A stretch of DNA of 64,000 nt from Dysidea avara (GCF_963678975.1 NC_089274.1:28149053-28213052); one strand, 5' to 3'; shown: positions 23,530 to 35,893, counted from the stretch's first letter. The notes: a model not told the origin generated them from the letters alone. Numbers and translations are program-made.

Positions 23530-25060
23530 ATATATTGGATTTTTTGGCCAAAAATATCCAGCCTCATAACACCTTTATGGTGCCTTTTTGGAAGTGTTAG
23601 TTAGGTATAACCAAGCCCAAAAGTTCTTTCAGTATGACCTGAAATGTTTCCAAAAAGATGCTACGAAATTAAAAAATATATACATTTTAATAAAATATTG
23701 AAAATTTCTACTGCCTGGCTGTATGACTGACTGACTGACTGACTAACTAATGCCTTCAGACAAGCATAACTCGATAACAGCCAATGATATGGGCTTTATT
23801 TTTTCACTGTTCAATGTCACTTCAGCCTAACTGGTGCCTTTTGGCATACCTCGCAGTACATACGATGCATGCTTCATGGATTCCTCCTTTGTGTCCCACT
23901 CATCTTTGCTGACAGTGCAGGGTGTCAATAGTGGAGTTTAGCATAAGCAGAAATATTTTAATTGCTCTGTTAATTGGTGTTGTGCAACCACTGGATGCAT
24001 TGGGACACGGATGACCACGAACACTAAAACCTTTGTTATACAGACTCAAAAAGAGATATGCCAGTCTTGTAAACAGCTCTGGAGACTACATTGATTTCTA
24101 CATATTTGGGTGGTTGTCTGCTCGTCATAGGTTATGTAGTTGGCTAGTTACAAGCTGCTGAAGTTGAAAATGCCTGGTGAAAAAAGTGTTCTGGTATCAA
24201 GGAATGCAAACAGATGCTTGTTTCTATGTTTTGATCAACAAGAACAAGCATTACGATCACCTGGATAGTGTTTACAGGTACGCTAAACATCATGTTTGTT
24301 TGTCCGCCCGTCTAGTTGATTGTAGCATTCATATTCCATGTAATCGATAAATTATCTATTACCAAGCTTTGCCAATCAGTTCTGAGTGGTTTTCAAGTAG
24401 AAACTCATGGGTATCAGCCATGGAAAGCATTGTTTTGTAAAATCTTTAACTTTACGGCCCCATAACTCACTAACCCTTAATCCTTTCAACAGCAGATAGC
24501 TACGAAACAAAAGAGAAATCAACATAGTTTTTATCTATGTACAGAAAATTGGAACATACCGTATACTTTGTAAGCAACAGAGGTTTTATTGTCAGTTATC
24601 ATCATTTTCCCAATGACTTCAATACATTTTTATGGATCCAGTATGCAATTAACGCTAATTGCATTCCCAGACGCTTATACTAAACTCCACTATTCGTGGT
24701 AGCACCATGTGATGGCTTTAACAGGAATCATCTGAGTTTTCTGTTATGATTGGATTGATTGCAGAGATCCTTCATTCCTTCTCCTAGTGTTCTTCATTTG
24801 TAATGTTGTGTAATGGGCTGAACATAGCTGAAAACGAAGCGCAATGGCCAAACATCCCTTCTCAATAAGCAATCAAGGTATGCAATCAAGTTTATGGCTT
24901 CTGTGGGGTGCCTGCTTTTAACCGCGAAACCATGTTTTCCAATGGCTACAATGTATTTTAGCCTTCTCTTTCTGCGCATGGTACTCAAGCATACTGAATT
25001 GTGTTGGAGGCTGCTATGAAGCTTTCTAAACTTTTGACACTGCTCTTTAAAACAGTCCAT
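23530..25060 (+). repeat. Dispersed repeat family R2, copy 2 (long)
   Basis: Shares TTTTTGGCCAAAAATATCC, GACTGACTGACTGACTAACTA and AGACAAGCATAACTCGATAA with 13741-14300 and 49706-50480. It includes a segment near 24750-24830 (GATTGATTGCAGAGATCCTT, TGTAATGTTGTGTAATGGGC) that matches 14225-14290. No conserved reading frame. Confidence 0.65.
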
Positions 25061-25840
25061 GTTGGTAGTTCATACTATGAAACATGACAAAAATATGCAG
25101 CAGTAGAAATAATTGCTCACATATGACATCATTTGTGCACATAATCTAAAAAGCACAGAAGAAAAAGGCTAGAACAGTAAGGAACCCTACCAGAACAATA
25201 GTACAAAGAAAACATCAATTACAACAATTAAACTTTAAGCCTTGATGGTTAGATTAAGGGAAACACCACCATCAATGCTACCACATATGAAAACTAGGTT
25301 TACTTAGATGGTGAAGCAATACAGCACTTCCTAATGGCTACAAGACCAGAAATCATTTTAAAACTTCACCACAAAGTGCCTACCTCACAAAAGAACTATT
25401 ATTTTAGCTGTTTTAACTCCTCAAGACAACTCGCGCACACATGATGTCATAATTAACAGGTTATCAATATCGCTGCATATAAGCTTCATTAGAGGTCACA
25501 GCGCTATTCAACAAGGATCAATTAATAGAGTGGTTCCAGAAGCTTCTGAAAATCCGTATCACTAATTGCTACACCAAAGTATATGAGATCAACAGCTAAT
25601 CAACAGTGATGTCAAAATACATTGGAGCCTATGGAAAACAGACTTTCGAGGTTAATTTAAGGCACCCCAGTAAAGCCACACAAGAAGCCAAAAAGTGCAC
25701 TGCATACTTTAGCCTTATTGAAAATGGACTATTCAGTAATTAATAGTTAGGGCATGTGTTCAGACAAAGTCAATAACCCATTCCTTCCATTCTAATGCAG
25801 TACGCATGGGATCACCAATCATAATAATGTAACAAAAAAG
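25061..25840. other. Stretch without recognised features
   Basis: I see no repeat partner, coding exon or inverted structure here beyond short chance matches. Confidence 0.4.
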
Positions 25841-25849
25841 TAAACAAAC

Positions 25850-26020
25850 AAGTATAAGGAAAATTAAGAATTTGAAGTTCGATTAGGGATCATAGAAAAA
25901 AAGTAGTGAACGAGGGAGGTCGCCTATACCTGCAGATATACTGCAGGTGCAGGCAACCTCACTTGTTTCACTACTTTTTTCTATGATCCCTAATTGAATT
26001 GAATTTTTCCTTACAAGTAC
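25850..26020. repeat. Foldback repeat F2, copy 2
   Basis: AAACAAGTATAAGGAAAATT and GATTAGGGATCATAGAAAAA on the left; TTTTTTCTATGATCCCTAAT and CCTTACAAGTAC on the right. Inner arms contain CCTGCAGATATA/TACTGCAGG. About 170 bp. Confidence 0.82.
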
Positions 26021-26039
26021 ACAAAAAAAATCAACTAAC

Positions 26040-27005
26040 ATAGCACATCGATAAAAAGTACTGAAACAAGCTGGAGTAGTGCACGATATTAAGTCACAGT
26101 AAAACAATAAGAAGTGTTATGATCTGATTATAACATAACAATTTTATGAATTTGGTGAATGCTCTATTAGAGTCAGTGAATAGAGTCATTATAGGTTTTG
26201 GTACTATACAGAGCATTTCAAGAATACTTTTAAGCAGGAACGTTCAGCACAGTGCTATATACAAATAGGGACTAATAAACTTCGTTTAATAATGAATCAT
26301 ATATTATTGAAGTCAAGCATGTCAGACGTGTCGCCAGTAGTGGTGTGACTGTAGTTTACAATTGTAGGGATTTCATTAGCTAGAAAAACTGCCATCTAAC
26401 CACTCAATACGTCAAAGCAAATAAACTGATTGTAAGTATATAACTGTTGCTAATATGGACACAATTATTTTGAGTTACTCTAATAAGGCAGTCACCCATT
26501 TTTAGATTTATTTTTGTTACAGCGCACAGCAAGCCTTCAAAGAATAATTGTAGGCTTTGATGTTTAGAGTATTATTAGCAGTACTAAATAGACTAATGAA
26601 TTCATTGCAACTATGAATCTTGTTCAAGATAATAGTGGCAACATATATAGTCCAGACACTTATAACCATTGGAATATAATTTGCACTTGTATGGATTTCA
26701 TTAGTTAGATAAGCTACTGGTTGACCAATTAAGATGCCTGCACACATCAATCAGCTCTCAGTACAACTATTTGTGATTTATGACAAAGCCATTAAACTCT
26801 CTAATAGAGCAGTCTTTCGTTTTCAAGTATTAAATAGTTGGTAATGTGTGACTATAATAAAAATGCACAGTAGGGATATGTATAACATTTCTTATTGTTT
26901 TACTGTGATTTAATATCATGCACTACTCCAGCTTGTTTCAGTTAATGTGTTGTGGTCCCTACTCTAGTTGAAAATTCCAAAATTTTTGTGTACTTGTTTG
27001 TTAAC
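26040..27005. mobile_element. Foldback-ended element with separated arms
   Basis: AAAAAGTACTGAAACAAGCT, GGAGTAGTGCACGATATTAA and GTCACAGTAAAACAATAAGA at 26053-26112 pair with TTATTGTTTTACTGTGATTTAATATC-type sequence and CTCCAGCTTGTTTCAGTTAA at 26895-26945. The 750 bases between hold no gene. The same arms appear compactly at 28383-28567, so here other sequence was probably inserted in the loop. Confidence 0.65.
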
Positions 27006-27259
27006 TTTTTTTGTAAATAATTATTATGAGTGGTGAACCCATTAGGGATCTGCAATACATATCGATATGGCAATATATCGATACAGCAAATAAGTATTAC
27101 GATACGATATTGTACTTAGAAAATATTGATATATCAAAGTTTTCTAGCAGAACAATCAGTGATTGCTATATTATTGTAACAGTAATCTAGATACTCAAAT
27201 CGGAAAGCCTCTCTATTTATATACCTGTGCAGCTGAACGTTATGAGAAGCCATACAAAC

Positions 27260-28177
27260 CAGTGGCAGATCTAGAAATTTTCGGAGGGGGTTTCAGATTC
27301 CACTTAACTTCAGCCTAGCTGTAAGTCGAAGACCCAAAAAAAAAGATCACAACCTGCTGTAGAAAGCCGTAATTGTGATCTCAAAGGCTAAAGTATGAAG
27401 TTTTTTGCCAGTAGAGAGTACCGTATGATGGGAATGATTCGCGGAAGAAAACATTCGCGAATTTCGTGATTTTAAGTGCATTCATGAATGTTTTCTTGCA
27501 AAATTTTTCCTACAATAAAAAAGTTATTTTCATGGATCAGTTGATGTAGCATTCATGTATTGGATGCATAAGCGGGTGACAACTTGCCTTGCTACTCGCT
27601 AAACTGCTATATATGCGTGACCAGTGAGGCGGAGGACCATGGCGTGTGATTTGAACAAAGATGCAAACTTCACTGACAGTGGAATAATCGGTGCTACTAA
27701 ATGGGGCAATTATAACTGCAGCCCAGCGATTCACTGTGCCGGAATGGCGTGTCTTAGCCTTGCCGCCCCCAAGGCTATAGGCGTGCCTATCGTCCGTGCT
27801 CATTATCATGAATGCCTACTGCTCTAGCGAAACAGCGATCATGCATGGCTACTATATGTGTAGTACGCAACGTGTCAGTGTCAGCCATATAGTCAAGCGT
27901 TCCCTATCCATAGAAAAAAAGATAATTCGTTGAGGGCGCACGCCTAATTATAAATATTATGCAACAAATCGTGAACGTTTTCTCGCAAATGAGGAAATAG
28001 TAGATCATTCGCGAATGTTTTCTTCCACGAATCATTCCCGTTATATGGTATAACACAATATATATAACTCGTGGCGATTTTATCACCCACACGACAACTC
28101 GTCAATAAATTTGGGGCACGCTATTTTCAGAGGGGGTTTCAGTTGAAACCATTGTAACCCCCCTGTATCCACCACTG
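27260..28177. mobile_element. CAGTGG-ended MITE (hAT-like) hosting a second MITE
   Basis: It starts CAGTGGCAGATCTAGAAATT and ends CTGTATCCACCACTG with GGAGGGGGTTTC and GAGGGGGTTTC blocks inside. The 628-bp MITE at 27421-28048 lies within it. No exact 8-bp duplication seen, but TTATGAGAAGCCATACAAA occurs on both outer sides (about 27239 and 28203). Confidence 0.6.
27421..28048. mobile_element. TA-flanked MITE with long TIRs (TTCGCG-rich)
   Basis: CCGTATGATGGGAATGATTC and GCGGAAGAAAACATTCGCGA at the left pair with TCGCGAATGTTTTCTTCCAC and GAATCATTCCCGTTATATGG at the right, about 45 bp. TA flanks both ends (27419-27420, 28049-28050). The opposing ORFs in the middle (27537-27827) overlap each other and resemble no protein I know. 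Confidence 0.82.
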
Positions 28178-28382
28178 CAAACACACGTGTATAAGTTATT
28201 TGTTATGAGAAGCCATACAAATACATGTGTGTAAGTGCTGCCATAGTAATATATAATATCTATGGTGATGCTGTTATGGCTAAAATATTCTTACAGAGGT
28301 CTTTTAAAAACAGTAGCTGTTACACTTTTAAGTATAAAGGACTGCACCACTAAGCAGTAAACAAATCTGCTGTATATATACA

Positions 28383-28567
28383 AGTATAAGAAAAAATTAG
28401 GAATTTTAAATTAGATTAGGGACAGTGCACAGTAAGGATATTCACTTCTTATTGTTTTACAGTATTTGGACATTACGATCCAGCTTGTTTCAGTACTTTT
28501 TATTGCAGCATTATACACAGTCCCTAATCTAATTTAAAATTCCTAATTTTTTCTTATACTTGTTTGT
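28383..28567. repeat. Foldback MITE with ACAAGTATAAG ends
   Basis: ACAAGTATAAGAAAAAATTA, GGAATTTTAAATTAGATTAG on the left are the exact complement of CTAATCTAATTTAAAATTCC, TAATTTTTTCTTATACTTGT on the right. The perfect arms of about 45 bp suggest recent mobility. The outer arm is shared with F2 copies and with 17070-17095. Confidence 0.88.
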
Positions 28568-28569
28568 GA

Positions 28570-29200
28570 AGTTTTTTTGCAAGCTCATGACCACTAAATA
28601 TCTGCTGAGTTACTCACAGCACTATTATACTGTTTGACTCATAAAATAACAACTGATCAGTGGGCATGGCTCTACATAAGCCTGCAGGCAATAATGGACA
28701 TGGATTCGTGCATACCTACACACTGATGAATGGACGTGGCTACCATTTGTCTACAGACTGTAATTTATGTAAGTGGGCATGGCTCTCGAAAGAAGCAGAG
28801 CTATGCTATGACGAGTAGTAACAAGTCCACATTTAATTTAGAATGTGGGGTCAGACCCAAATAATCTATAAAGCAGGACCTGGATGACCCAACTCGGTTT
28901 AACATTGTTACTAAATAAACTATATTTATTGACTTACCGGTATATATACATTGCTATATAGTTCACCGTGAGTTGCTCTCTCTGATCGATACCAACAGCG
29001 AGTCATGTACACGTGTGTTTTTGGTGCACGTGTATTCGAATAGTTTGATACAATATACACTGGTATGGAAGCCGTACTGTAGTCTATTAACAATCAGAGG
29101 TAGAACCTTGACTGATGGCCATGGTAAAGAAGGATAAAAGGTAAGACAATAGCGCAAGCATTGTATGCTTATCAATATACCAAAGGTTTTTTCTTAAGCA
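28570..29200. other. Stretch without recognised features
   Basis: Short imperfect repeats of GGGCATGGCT(C/A) occur near 28660-28790. I see no exon, TIR or long repeat here. Confidence 0.4.
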
Positions 29201-29209
29201 AATTAGAAA

Positions 29210-30110
29210 CATTCCTGCGAAAAAATTAGGGCTGTAGCTGTAGCCACTTTTCCGCTACGCTTGACTGAAGGCATCAGGCAGGCAGGCGGGTGGGCGGGCG
29301 GGCAGGCAGGCGGGTGGGCGGGCGGGCAGGCAGGCAGTAGAAAATTCTGTTGAATAAATTTTTTTCTAAATTCTGTAGCAACTTGACGCAAACGTTTCGG
29401 GTCGATCTGAAGACACTTTTGGGCTTGGTTTTACCCAACCAATACTGTCATGTCGTTGTGAGGAAAAATCGTGGCAGGTTTTTGGGTTATATTATATCAC
29501 GGATCGCCCACACACCTTCGATGTCCCTAATATACAGTACTATCGTACTGTATGATACTAGCCATCTTGGTCATCAAAATGCGAAGTAATCTGGACAAGC
29601 CTTTGTGGGAGCATGTGTTAAAATGTTTGTGGTAGCTAATTGTCTGGGTGGTGTAATAGAGGCAGGTATCCAGGTAGAGATGTGCTTTTAACAGCAACTC
29701 AGAACACAATAGCTATTTGCATTCACCGAATAAGAACATTTGTATACATAGATCATTGTTGGCTCTTTAAGGTTCAGATAAATTGGATATTGTTACACCC
29801 ATTAGCTAATATGCCAGTTATAACTAGCCATGACCACTATCGTGATACAGTATCGTATCGAACAGTTTATTGATGGTGATACGTGATACACAAAATGCAC
29901 TGTATCGCAGAACACTAGAACCCATGCATACTGCATCTGAAATGGCACCATGTGCCCCAGCTATGTCAATTATCGTCTGAAAAGTTAAGTATCCATTACG
30001 CTTCGCTGTTAAGCTATGTTCAACCCATTGCATAGCATTACAAATCAAAAACTGTTCAAAAAGCACCTTGCCAGAAAACCCAGATCTCTTAATATACAGT
30101 ACTACCATAC
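29210..30110 (-). repeat. Dispersed repeat family R2, reversed copy
   Basis: Contains the R2 blocks in reverse: TTTTGGGCTTGGTTTTACCC (about 29418) and GCTTAATATACAGTACTACC-like ends near 30090. The segment 29930-30080 reads as the reverse complement of 24795-25050-type sequence (GTGTAATGGGCTGAAC, TTTCTAAACTTTTGACACTG). Confidence 0.5.
29274..29338 (+). repeat. G-rich (GGCG/GGCA)n minisatellite
   Basis: About 60 bases of GGCAGGCAGGCGGGTGGGCG repeated twice. The plus strand has many closely spaced G runs, so it could form a G-quadruplex. The Pro/Ala-rich ORF on the other strand is an artefact of it. Confidence 0.9.
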
Positions 30111-30119
30111 TGTATAATT

Positions 30120-32600
30120 AAATTTGAGATTGCTTGCAAACTTTTATTACAATGATCAACCTAAAAAACATCCCCCCTAGCACGTAGATAAGCACTGCAG
30201 GTAGATCTGCATCATTCTGCGACCACATTCAAAGTCTTGACCTGTTGAAATTTGCTGTGACCTGTGACTAAGAGCCCTTTTCAATTTTTGAACTGTGACT
30301 ATACAGTGATATTTCGATTGTGGGTAGAAAATGTTTACCCTTGACTGTTGACTTGGCACAAATTTGGTGCCTGCCTTGACCTGTGACTTAGAGTTTGACT
30401 GCCATCGCAGAGACCTACCTATACAGTGAGTGTCTGTGTGTCATCCCCTTGTACCTAAGTGACCCAATTACAACTGATGTTGTGTAGAAGTAATATCATG
30501 GAAGTATACTAGTCTAGTATACAAACTTGTTACTGTTCTATACACATCAGTGGAGTACCGTTTGATCCATACTGGATATTGCCTTCACTTTCAAGTAGTG
30601 TACGCCTTGCGCCATCCTCCTCGTAATCATCTGCCATTTTTTTTCACTCTGTAACAAACGGTAGTAAGGTGAGGTAAGACTAAGCGGGTTTCCGGACACT
30701 TTGAAGATCTATGATGGTATTACGGCTGTATATTACTGTAGTGTGTATGTGTACGCATGCGTGGAGTTGAGTAGTACGCGTTAATAAGAAGAATGTACTG
30801 AACTGTCGCATGTTCCAGTCCTTGTCCCGTAACGAGGGCACCCCAGCCCGTTACAGAATGGAGACCAATCAGGCTAAGAGTTTGAATACCAAGTGGAGTA
30901 ACTGGTCATTCAACGGACACCATCACTAGTCTGGCGCCGCCCGCCCCTTCGCAAAGTACAGATAGAGTAAGTCATCAATAACCGGACGATCCTTTTCCCG
31001 GACACCTGTAGTTGCTAAACGGATAAACCCATCAGTCTAAAATTTGGAGCGTATAAAGGTCTAGGCTAAAGCACTTCGAATATAAAAATTTCAGCCCGAA
31101 CGGTTGAAGCAGCTAGGAATACGAAGCCAATATATCTGTCCGGAAAAGCAATCAATAATCCGGACAGTGGCCCTGAACTCAGTAACTACAGCTCCGATTT
31201 CCTCCAAACTCTAGGGCAAGTAACATCAGTCTATGGTCGTGTGTTGATAAAAATTTGGAATCTCAGCTGTGTTTGGTTTGGAAGGTACCGCTCGTTGAAG
31301 TCGGCTTGTTTCGTTGACTACCATTTCCGGACACCGCTATTCTTTGGTTTTTGGGAAGCCAACGAATTTACAAGATCTCCACAGCCACTTAAATGATGGA
31401 AACAGTTGCTGTGAATATTGTGCTACTGCTGTTTTGATCCAGGCGGTATCGTCTGTTTTTTGTCTGCAGAAACTCCTCACATGCCATTGACTAATGTTTT
31501 CGAGCAGATGGGTCTGCATGGTATACAGTGATTGATTGATTATAACTTTACAGTAGACTACTGCATACAAGTATAGAATAAGGGATGTACAATTAATAAA
31601 ATCTTTAGGGTACGGTACTGATGGTCTGCTAGCTCAAGGCTACACTGTTAAAACAGAAGTGCTATGGTAGGTGCTATTGAGCAGTCAAATTTTAAGCTTT
31701 TACCATGATAGCACCTCTCATAGATGTTACAATGACACCTTCTGTAAGTGCTACCATAGCACCTTTGACAGGTATCAACACCATATTATTAGACAAACAT
31801 TAATAAATGAAAATAAAATACATCTGTACAGTAGTTACAAACTGCATGCAGTTCAGTTATTAGGTTGCTCGGTTTTCTTTAACAAGCCTGCAAGTGCAAA
31901 AGGATAAATAATATGCATGAATTTATTCACATACCATGTATGGTACGGTGCTTTATACAGCTTCGACCATTATGCAGGACTGGAAGGGGTGGAGTTATCA
32001 CCAACCGCACTTTACTTGTACATTTTCTACATTCCTCCTATCAATAGTTGCATTTACCAAGTACAAAACAGTTTGACCACAAAAACTTACAATAGTTTCT
32101 GTACAAGCTGGTTACTCCGCCACCCATGCGTGACTTCAACATTGCATGTTATTTGTTTCAAGCTGCTGTATGGCACAACATGTAGTAACAATAGATGTAA
32201 GCATAACAGCTTACCAAAATCTTTATAGATAGGTGAGATCTTCATGCAGTAAATCATGTTTCTTGAGAGTAACTATTATGGACATTTAAGTCAAGCAAAT
32301 ATAATAGCTTTATACACATGTACCGTTTTGACAAAATATATTGGTATATAGCACAAAATCCAATTGTTCCTATCGTTCCTGCACAACTTCAAAATGGAGT
32401 TAGAATAATGTCACGTAACCAGAATACACACTAGCAGGTAAAGGAATTCATATCGGTCACGTTGCAACTATGGGAAAACATAATATGAATAACTGAAACA
32501 AATACAAAAAAACATACCTTATGATGTAGGTAACCTAAAATATTATATGTAGATACCTATAATAATGTAAACAATAAGTGTTAGAAAACAGGTCTCCAAC
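30120..32600. other. Stretch without recognised genes
   Basis: Mostly unique-looking sequence. TTTCCGGACAC motifs recur at about 30690, 31010 and 31325, and GGTGCTAT(T/C)/ATAGCACC motifs form weak inverted repeats at 31660-31765, so small elements may be hidden. No coding exon could be connected. Confidence 0.4.
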
Positions 32601-32604
32601 TAAC

Positions 32605-33032
32605 CTGTGTTACAGCTGTAGCTACACCTACTCCAACAAACTGATGGTTCTGAAATAACACACTAAACATAGCCTCAGAATACAACACTGAATTGCAAGC
32701 AATGAACCACCTGGTTAACATCTCAATAGCAAGTTACCAAGACTACATCACAACATGTATTCATCCTGAGTATGTAAATATGTAACGGGTAAAGTCCATT
32801 ACATATAACAGAGAACTCACCCTCAGTAAAAAATCTTTCCAAAACAACCTTTGTAACCTACACAATATAGATAGGTTTATAAATATCAAATACGTATGTA
32901 ACCTAGAAATGATAATTCTCACCTAACTTGTATGTAATACATTCATTAGTACAACAGCAGGAGCTGCAGCTGAGGAGGCAACAGTGAAATCCTCTGAAAT
33001 CATCCAACTATAGTCAAGATGGTATAATCTCG
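32605..33032 (-). other. Possible small spliced exons of an unassigned transcript
   Basis: Three minus-strand pieces have good splice signals: 33032-32923 (acceptor TTGTCAG, donor GTGAGA), 32857-32821 (acceptor TGTGTAG, donor GTGAGT) and 32649-32605 (acceptor TTTCAG, donor GTTAGT, reading NHQFVGVGVATAVTQ). The first reads ARLYHLDYSWMISEDF in one frame, but that frame hits TAG at the exon end. The phases do not join into one protein. They could be non-coding exons, untranslated exons of gene 2, or chance. I do not recognise the peptides. Confidence 0.25.
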
Positions 33033-33354
33033 CTGACAACACAACAGAACACCATCAGTGCTATCTGATTAAATCTATATGCCAGCGATGGACTTCTACA
33101 AAACAGAAATAACACATAATATATAGGACATAACAATGCTAAGTAATAGTTAGGACTTTGGATCTATGTAATTCATTAACAACAATCACTCAATACCCAT
33201 TATGCCCAAAATTATGCTGGGATAATTACCGCATCCCTATCAGTGATAATTAGTGGAGGGCAGTTATTCTTAGAAGGAAGTTACTTTTTTTTTGGTCTTC
33301 ACCTAGCTATACTCTTGATCAGAAACCAGTCACCAAAAATCCTGGAGCCGCCTA

Positions 33355-33480
33355 TGTGTACACTTTACAAGATTGATGGTTTCATTAAATCATCCATTTC
33401 AATTGGTGTTGGCAGTGCATTCCATTCTCTGATCGCCTTCAGTTTGTCATATATGTATACGTAGTGGTAATTTTGTAGAT
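33355..33480 (-). pseudogene. Possible LINE 3' fragment
   Basis: On the minus strand a short stretch reads YDKLKAIREWNALPTPIE, which resembles the WN(S/A)LP motif near the C-terminus of LINE ORFs. Upstream frames are broken. This rests on one motif only. Confidence 0.3.
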
Positions 33481-33896
33481 GGTAGCACTTATCAAGTGGA
33501 ATAGGTGATGTCTAGTATGTGTGGTCGTGATCATGAAGTCTACAGGATCTAAATAAGATGGCCTTCACTACATTCTTGTCAGTTGTACCTTGCTATAGTT
33601 CAAGTACATGACATTCTACATAACAGAGTCTCCATCCCATTTAATTCACATTTTAAATTCTCTGACAATGCACTAGATCTCATTCATTGTCACTTGCCAC
33701 ATCACTATCTACCATCAATACATAACACTATTCATTATGTATAAATTCTCCATTCCTTTGGTACTCAGTACCTGCAGAAGTTTTGTAAATAACCAATTCA
33801 AGCCCTTTCCGGGTACGTTTCATCATTTTCTTTTTACTAACTGATCCCATTTATTTTTGTCTTGTTCTTGTATAAGTATTTTTTGTGCGTCATGTT

Positions 33897-33945
33897 CTGT
33901 TGTAAGTTTATTTATCGTTGTCAACCATAAATAAACTTACAACAG
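33897..33945. repeat. Perfect short hairpin
   Basis: CTGTTGTAAGTTTATTTA pairs perfectly with TAAATAAACTTACAACAG across a 13-base loop. An isolated 18-bp perfect stem. It could be a small foldback relic or a structured RNA; nothing nearby decides. Confidence 0.8.
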
Positions 33946-33949
33946 ACTA

Positions 33950-35099
33950 GCTTGTTTTTGTACTTGTAACCTGTATGTATTTCTCAGTAAGGGGAGCACG
34001 CTTGCAGGCTTTGCATTTTGTGTAACCCCGACAGAATTGAAATTGATAATCTAATCTAAGTATAGTAATCAGGTAGAGATGAGCCAATCATGCCATGCAT
34101 TATTTGGTAAAGGATGTTAAGTCTTTGTTGTTTTGATCCTTCTCTTTGCTAATGGCAACCAGCAAAAATATTATCCTTGAAATATTTAAGCTTGGGAGTG
34201 TTTGCAAATCTGCACAAAACAAAAAAAGACTTTTAGTAACAATATATGGTTAACCTTGAAAAATTTTCCCCTTGAAATATTTATGCTATAAGTAATTTTT
34301 TTAAACAGTAACAATATGTTCATTCACCATACTGTTAAAAAGTACTGTACTGTTGATTTTATTTTCATTTGAACATTCTGTCCGCAGTGGTGGATGTAGC
34401 ATTTTTAAATGTGTTTTTTTAAAGTTGGTATAGCTGAAAAATAAAGCATCTGAGGATATTTCTCCAGAAATTTTGGAGATTTTAGAAGCTTTGGGATTGA
34501 ATTTTAGGCTACTTTTAGGCTGGTTATATAGCAATTACAATATATCCAATGCCTTAAACTGCAAATACTATAGCTAACTATAGGGCAATGGTTGTGATTA
34601 AGCTATAGATTTGATAGCTCTATTAGCTTACATCATGATCACTGGGAGATAAAAAGTGAAGTGTTGAAGATTTAATAGCTATAAATGGTATACTCCCACA
34701 TAATAGAGTCTATTTCTGATTGGCTGACTAGGGAAACAAAACGTAAAAGTCATGTGCTTGAAAGTAGCCAATGAGATCAGTAGCCTTAAGTTTAAACTAA
34801 TGCCATTCACCTGGTGCGAAATTTCATTGGTTATTAATTTCTATTCACATGATATTTTTGCATTTGGCCTATACGGACAATCAACCTGTCCCACAGCATA
34901 TTGAATCACATCCATTGTGATCTCACCACAAAAATTTAGACCACGGCCCAATGATAAATTTCAAAGAATTTAGCTAAACAGTGTTTTTCGAAGTATCAAG
35001 AATTAATTATTTCAACTAAATACTTTGAGCTTAAATGAAGGTACCACTTGAATGGTTAACTAACAATCTTCATCAATGAAAATTTCATTTTAAGATATT
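33950..35099. other. Stretch without recognised features
   Basis: AT-rich sequence downstream of the TRPA-like gene 1. Short ORFs only. I see no exon or inverted structure. Confidence 0.4.
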
Positions 35100-35107
35100 A
35101 ACATAAT

Positions 35108-35555
35108 TAGGGACCCGCCGATTATGCTCATAATTTTACCTATTATGCTATGCTGCACTGCTCAAAAATTCACCTATTATGCTTAAATTAATGCTCAATA
35201 TTTACCTATTATGCTCGATTATGCTCAATGTTCATGCCTTAGTTGATATACTTTGCTACTAGTTTAACACTGTATAGAAAGAACAAATGGGTGGCTGGAA
35301 CACAAATAATAAATTCTTGCTGCATGTAAGAGAAAAGATCGATATACTCTAATAGAACAGTCAGTGTGATGATTGTTCTATTAGAGTTACTGACTGCTCT
35401 ATTAGAGTATATCGATTTTATTTTGCAATTGTCATTTTTCCAGTAAGAATTTATACTGTCGTATAAATATTTAACCTATTATGCTGGCATTATGCTCAAT
35501 GCTTTTAGGTACCTATTATGCTCAAAATTATGCCAGCATAATCGGCGGGTCCCTA
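35108..35555. mobile_element. hAT-type MITE with 8-bp target duplication AACATAAT
   Basis: Starts TAGGGACCCGCCGATTATGC and ends GCATAATCGGCGGGTCCCTA, flanked by perfect AACATAAT at 35100-35107 and 35556-35563. The arms carry many copies of CCTATTATGCT. The centre (35340-35420) is a palindrome of GATATACTCTAATAGA with ACAGTCA motifs. Length 448 bp, no ORF. It lies about 340 bases past the stop codon of gene 1. Confidence 0.92.
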
Positions 35556-35893
35556 AACATAATGCAATGCAAGTTACGGTCAACTTTGTAACTTGAGATG
35601 GACCAATTTTATATGAAATATTCTAAATATTTGTGGTCTTAAATATATGGGACTATATAAAAATTTCAGTGTTTGGGTGATGAGCACAACAGGTACTACA
35701 ACACACACCAAGTTTCATCAAAATCTGAGACCCTAAATTCCTTATGGGATGACCCATAAATGCCAATATGCTGGAGAAACACCAAACTGCTAATTAACAG
35801 CATTTCTACAATATTTTAACACAACTCTCCTAAAGTTCTAGTTCTGCTATCAAAAATAGTTTTAAGCCTACAAACAAATATTCAAAGTAGCTT

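Noticed and set aside
27624..27827. 67-codon plus-strand ORF
   Set aside because: Inside a MITE and overlapped by an equally long minus-strand ORF; no recognisable domain.
33243..33464. 73-codon plus-strand ORF
   Set aside because: The opposite strand shows a LINE-like WNALP motif, so the plus frame is probably a shadow.
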